Part shown: piece by piece, positions 48,180-50,069 of the stretch
Numbering within the stretch: the first letter of the stretch is position 1
Layout of the letters: each line of letters begins with the position of its first letter
Source: a virus
IMG/VR virus record: IMGVR_UViG_3300049489_000098
Span: 1-50,069 of that record
Direction: 5' to 3' (one strand)
DNA length: 50,069 nucleotides
Notes under the pieces: generated by a model
Database searches by the model: none
Told to the model about the DNA's origin: nothing
Seen by the model: the letters and a program-made list of their open reading frames with translations, nothing else
Made by a program: the position numbers and the translations under genes

Positions 48180-48195
48180 CGTAATACGTGTTACG
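48180..48195 (-). promoter_or_regulatory. Palindrome CGTAATACGTGTTACG
   Basis: This variant of the CGTAACACGTGTTACG family has one mismatched pair, 26 bases upstream of the 73-residue gene, in the long gap that opens the second early block. Confidence 0.65.
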
Positions 48196-48461
48196 TGGAA
48201 TAGGTGCGGTCTGTGCTTCAGCAGCGTCAATTCGCCAGCATCGCCTAAGCCGTCGCGTTAGGCGTCTCCACACAAGTTACCCGCTCATGCCTTTGAGCGA
48301 CCGCGTTACAAAGTCGATATCTGAGTACGTATTATCCCATATCCCGCCATAGATAGCAATAGGGCCGGATATGGCATAGCACGTTACGTTGTGCATAAAC
48401 GCAGCACAGAATTTTCCGCTAGTTTTGCCCGCCATAGCGACCAAAGCAGGCCGATGGCGAG
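48196..48461 (-). other. Intergenic leader region with two hairpins
   Basis: No credible gene was found in about 270 bases. The region contains stems CGCCTAA/TTAGGCG (48242-48264, nine-base loop) and CGCTCA/TGAGCG (48282-48299, six-base loop). A possible -10 (TAATAC, - strand near 48330) has only a weak -35. It may hold an early promoter with a structured leader or a small RNA. Confidence 0.4.
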
Positions 48462-48491
48462 AAAAACCCCGACCGGGTTTCCCCGGTCGGG
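48462..48491 (-). terminator. Rho-independent terminator of first early gene
   Basis: On the - strand CCCGACCGGG and CCCGGTCGGG form a perfect 10-bp stem with a GAAA tetraloop, followed by GTTTTT. It lies 22 bases after the stop of the 240-residue early gene. It isolates this gene from the second early block. Confidence 0.92.
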
Positions 48492-48513
48492 TAGTCTCTC
48501 TCTCTCTCCCGCG

Positions 48514-49236
48514 TTAGCCGTTGGCGGCCTTGCGGCCGTGCCCCTTTCGCTTCGGCTGCGGCTTCGCGCCTTCGATCAACGCGGCAGCTGCTTCGGTGGC
48601 CGTATCTTCGGCGGCCGTCTCGGCAGCCGCAGCGGCGGCCGTCTCGGCAGCCACGGCCGTCCGCCGGTCTATCTGGGCGTGGACAGTGTCGATGAATCCT
48701 TGCAGCGCTCGCTCAGCCTGCTCGCGGTCCTGCGCATTGGTCAGTTTGGCGCAAGCCCGGATCAGCAAGCCTAGCGTAAGCCCAAGCCCGTCTCCGGGGA
48801 TGGTAAACGTCTCGCCGGGCTCCAGGTTCGCGGCGTCCGCACCGCCGGCCTTCGCGGCCTTCTCTGCTCTCGCGGCTTCGGCGTTTTCTTTGCGCACGGC
48901 GTCAAAGGACTGTTCCAGATTGACCCCGCGTTTGATCGCCCCGGAAATAACACTCTTTGCGTTCCGCCATGTTCCGGGGATTAGCCATTCCGTCCCGGCC
49001 TTGTTGCGGGACAGTTTCAAGTCTTCCCCCGACTCCAGCGACAACCCGCGAATGCGGGTCTCCTCAACCTCGCAGAGCCCAAGGAAACTTTCAGGGCTCT
49101 CTTCCGCAACCTTCAGCATGGTTGCTGTGAAGCCCTCTTTGGTTCCCTTGATGCTGCGAGCGGCGGAGTCCGCCGCGCACGCGCCGATCATGGCGTTGTG
49201 GAGCAGTTCTGAGGCACTCGATGCGGTAGTGTCCAT
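48514..49236 (-). CDS. First early protein, 240 residues
   Basis: This is the first gene leftward from the control region, a one-gene unit with its own promoter (49282-49309) and terminator. The N-terminal 130 residues look folded (ESFLGLCEVEETRIRGLSLE, WLIPGTWRNAKSVISGAI), and then comes an Ala/Glu-rich helical stretch. The end is a low-complexity Ala run (about 194-220) and a basic tail (KPQPKRKGHGRKAANG). This suggests nucleic acid binding. As the likely first expressed gene it may take over the host or control later genes, but no family is recognised. It could be the protein that binds the dyads. Confidence 0.65.
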   Translation of the reverse strand: MDTTASSASELLHNAMIGACAADSAARSIKGTKEGFTATMLKVAEESPESFLGLCEVEETRIRGLSLESGEDLKLSRNKAGTEWLIPGTWRNAKSVISGAIKRGVNLEQSFDAVRKENAEAARAEKAAKAGGADAANLEPGETFTIPGDGLGLTLGLLIRACAKLTNAQDREQAERALQGFIDTVHAQIDRRTAVAAETAAAAAAETAAEDTATEAAAALIEGAKPQPKRKGHGRKAANG

Positions 49237-49281
49237 TGTAGGTCTCCTGTTGTGGTGAAAAAGGTAAACGTCTCAGGACCA

Positions 49282-49309
49282 ATACTACGCCTATTCCCGA
49301 GTAATGCAA
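49282..49309 (-). promoter_or_regulatory. Sigma-70-like early promoter
   Basis: On the - strand TTGCAT and TAGTAT (each 4 of 6 to consensus) are separated by 16 bases, 46 bases before the first early gene. The perfect palindrome at 49325-49342 lies just upstream of the -35, where an activator or repressor could act. Confidence 0.55.
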
Positions 49310-49324
49310 GCCCAGTCACTCCTT

Positions 49325-49342
49325 GCGTAACACGTGTTACGC
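49325..49342 (-). promoter_or_regulatory. Perfect palindrome GCGTAACACGTGTTACGC
   Basis: This is the longest perfect copy (18 bases) of the CGTAACACGTGTTACG family, placed 15 bases upstream of the -35 of the early promoter. It contains the core CACGTG. Confidence 0.75.
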
Positions 49343-49437
49343 GGTTTGGGCGCGGACGTTTTAAACGCGATATGAGCACGGCACCAGTGACCCTATGCCC
49401 TACCCTTGCCCTATGCCCGATCGTGGCACTACGCGAT

Positions 49438-49457
49438 TTATGCACAAGTTATCCACA
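49438..49457 (+). other. Tandem DnaA boxes, putative origin or DnaA-binding site
   Basis: TTATGCACA (49438-49446) and TTATCCACA (49449-49457) both match TTATNCACA exactly and are separated by two bases. The gene-free region and the AT-rich DNA 450 bases on would suit an origin region that recruits host DnaA. It could alternatively titrate DnaA. Confidence 0.6.
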
Positions 49458-49708
49458 AGCGCTGCTTTAATTTGGTTCCGGTCTAGTACCGTGCAAGTAT
49501 CGTGCCACAGCTGCTATGCGGCGAGGATTTGCCAGAGTAGGCTAAAGATATATGAATCATGCATCTTCTGGCCAGCCGTGGGCACCGGATGCACCGAAAG
49601 AGTGCAATGCACCATTTTGGTGCGCATCTTTCCTTTTAAATCAACGTGCTTTAAATTAAATCACCATGCTTTAACTCTGGCCGTGGTGCGATGCAGCGGA
49701 CCTTAGAA

Positions 49709-49723
49709 TGAGAATGATTCTCA
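49709..49723. promoter_or_regulatory. Fur-box-like palindrome TGAGAATGATTCTCA
   Basis: This perfect 7+1+7 palindrome with flank AATGAGAATGATTCTC is close to Fur-binding sequences of many proteobacteria. It sits in the gene-free right end. Its function here is unknown; it may bind host Fur or be chance. Confidence 0.4.
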
Positions 49724-49777
49724 GGCGACCGGGCGATGCGCTGCTATGCCGCATTGGACTGAGACTAGTTCGCAACC

Positions 49778-49801
49778 GGGGTGGCTCCGGGGGGCGGGGG
49801 G
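49778..49801 (+). other. G-rich tract, possible quadruplex
   Basis: G-runs of 4, 6 and 6 (49778-49781, 49789-49794, 49796-49801) on one strand could form a G-quadruplex. It is followed by CACCCC that could instead pair as a hairpin. It is in the gene-free right end between the DnaA boxes and the AT tract. Confidence 0.35.
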
Positions 49802-49962
49802 CACCCCGCGCAAGGGAAATGCCACCTGACATTTTCTCCAAGAAATTATGCCCCAGAATCCGGGGGACATTGGAAGGAATTGGGCCGTTATAGCGGTTTA
49901 CTGCCCCATTTACGTTAATTTACCCTAAAACTAAATATTCAAGATTTACAGGTACTTAACTA

Positions 49963-49985
49963 TTTTTGAAAAATATTTTCAAAAA
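49963..49985. repeat. AT-rich inverted repeat
   Basis: TTTTTGAAAA, ATA, TTTTCAAAAA is a perfect 10+3+10 inverted repeat immediately upstream of promoter-like element C. It could act as a bend or upstream element for the late promoter. Confidence 0.5.
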
Positions 49986-49989
49986 ACCG

Positions 49990-50015
49990 TGTCACAAAAC
50001 GCACTCTCAAACGTT
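49990..50015 (+). promoter_or_regulatory. Promoter-like element C, ECF type, late promoter
   Basis: TGTCAC, 16 bases, CGTT, with conserved AAAAC after TGTCAC and CTCAAA before CGTT, reads toward the window end and, once the ends are joined, toward the structural genes at 83. It is the third copy of the element and the only one on the + strand. Confidence 0.82.
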
Positions 50016-50069
50016 ATATATATATAATATATTATATTTATATATTATAATATTTATATAATATTATAT
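50016..50069 (+). repeat. AT tract at the right end, continuing at position 1
   Basis: The last 54 bases are pure A/T and, joined to 1-34, form a tract of about 88 bases between CGTT and the ACTAACC box, like the roughly 80-base tract at 36021-36101. This shows that the sequence is circular or circularly permuted. Confidence 0.75.

Noticed and set aside
49395-49893. Open frames in the right-end gene-free region
   Set aside because: They have no convincing ribosome site, no domain, and mixed composition across DnaA boxes, the palindrome and the G-rich tract.
1-50069. tRNA genes, integrase, phage RNA polymerase
   Set aside because: I searched by eye for tRNA cloverleaf features, recombinase motifs and T7-type polymerase motifs and saw none. 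A tRNA scan could still find a divergent tRNA.

Overview
The window looks like the complete genome of a virulent tailed phage with a short (podovirus-type) tail, about 55% GC by eye, probably infecting a Gram-negative bacterium. The evidence is a terminase-portal-scaffold-capsid block, T7-like tail tube proteins A and B, three internal virion (ejection) proteins, a single-domain GH24 lysozyme with a membrane holin, and small zinc-ribbon proteins of the kind common in proteobacterial phages. I see no integrase, lysogeny repressor, tRNA or phage RNA polymerase. The two window ends join head to tail: the joined ends rebuild an AT-rich promoter element that also occurs internally at 36021-36125. 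The molecule is therefore circular or circularly permuted, and was cut inside that element.

There are two convergent arms. The + strand (83-25498) carries packaging, tail fibre, head, tail, ejection and lysis genes. The - strand (49236 down to 25524) carries, in transcription order, small early genes (49.2-43.6 kb), a peptide-ligation/amidoligase cluster (43.6-36.7 kb), an ECF-like sigma factor (36.7-36.2 kb), and then replication and nucleic-acid genes: primase, RNA ligase, HNH nuclease, DnaB-like helicase, family A DNA polymerase, ssDNA-binding protein, 5'-3' exonuclease, endonuclease I, nucleotide phosphohydrolase and phosphoesterase. The arms meet at a hairpin (25503-25539) that can serve both strands. 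The region 49.24-50.07 kb has no convincing gene and holds a sigma-70-like promoter, a dyad operator, two tandem perfect DnaA boxes, a Fur-like palindrome and AT-rich DNA; it is the best candidate for origin and divergent control region.

The most interesting signal is regulatory. Three copies of one element (TGTCAC, exactly 16 bp, CGTT, with most flanking bases conserved) lie upstream of and co-directional with the ssDNA-binding protein gene, the primase gene and the late structural block. The layout resembles promoters of ECF sigma factors, and the genome encodes such a factor as the last gene of the amidoligase operon. I infer that early host-driven transcription makes the sigma factor, which then redirects host RNA polymerase to replication and late genes. 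Known phages of the phiEco32 group pair an ECF-like sigma factor with a COOH-NH2 ligase operon; here the pair sits with T7-like replication and tail genes in a genome of only 50 kb.

A second regulatory layer is a set of short dyads of two types (GTTnTACGTAnAAC and GTAACACGTGTTAC) placed 20-90 bp upstream of gene blocks throughout 42.4-49.3 kb. Early genes are tightly packed with ATGA, TGATG and GTGA overlaps and include tiny coupled reading frames of 21-55 codons.
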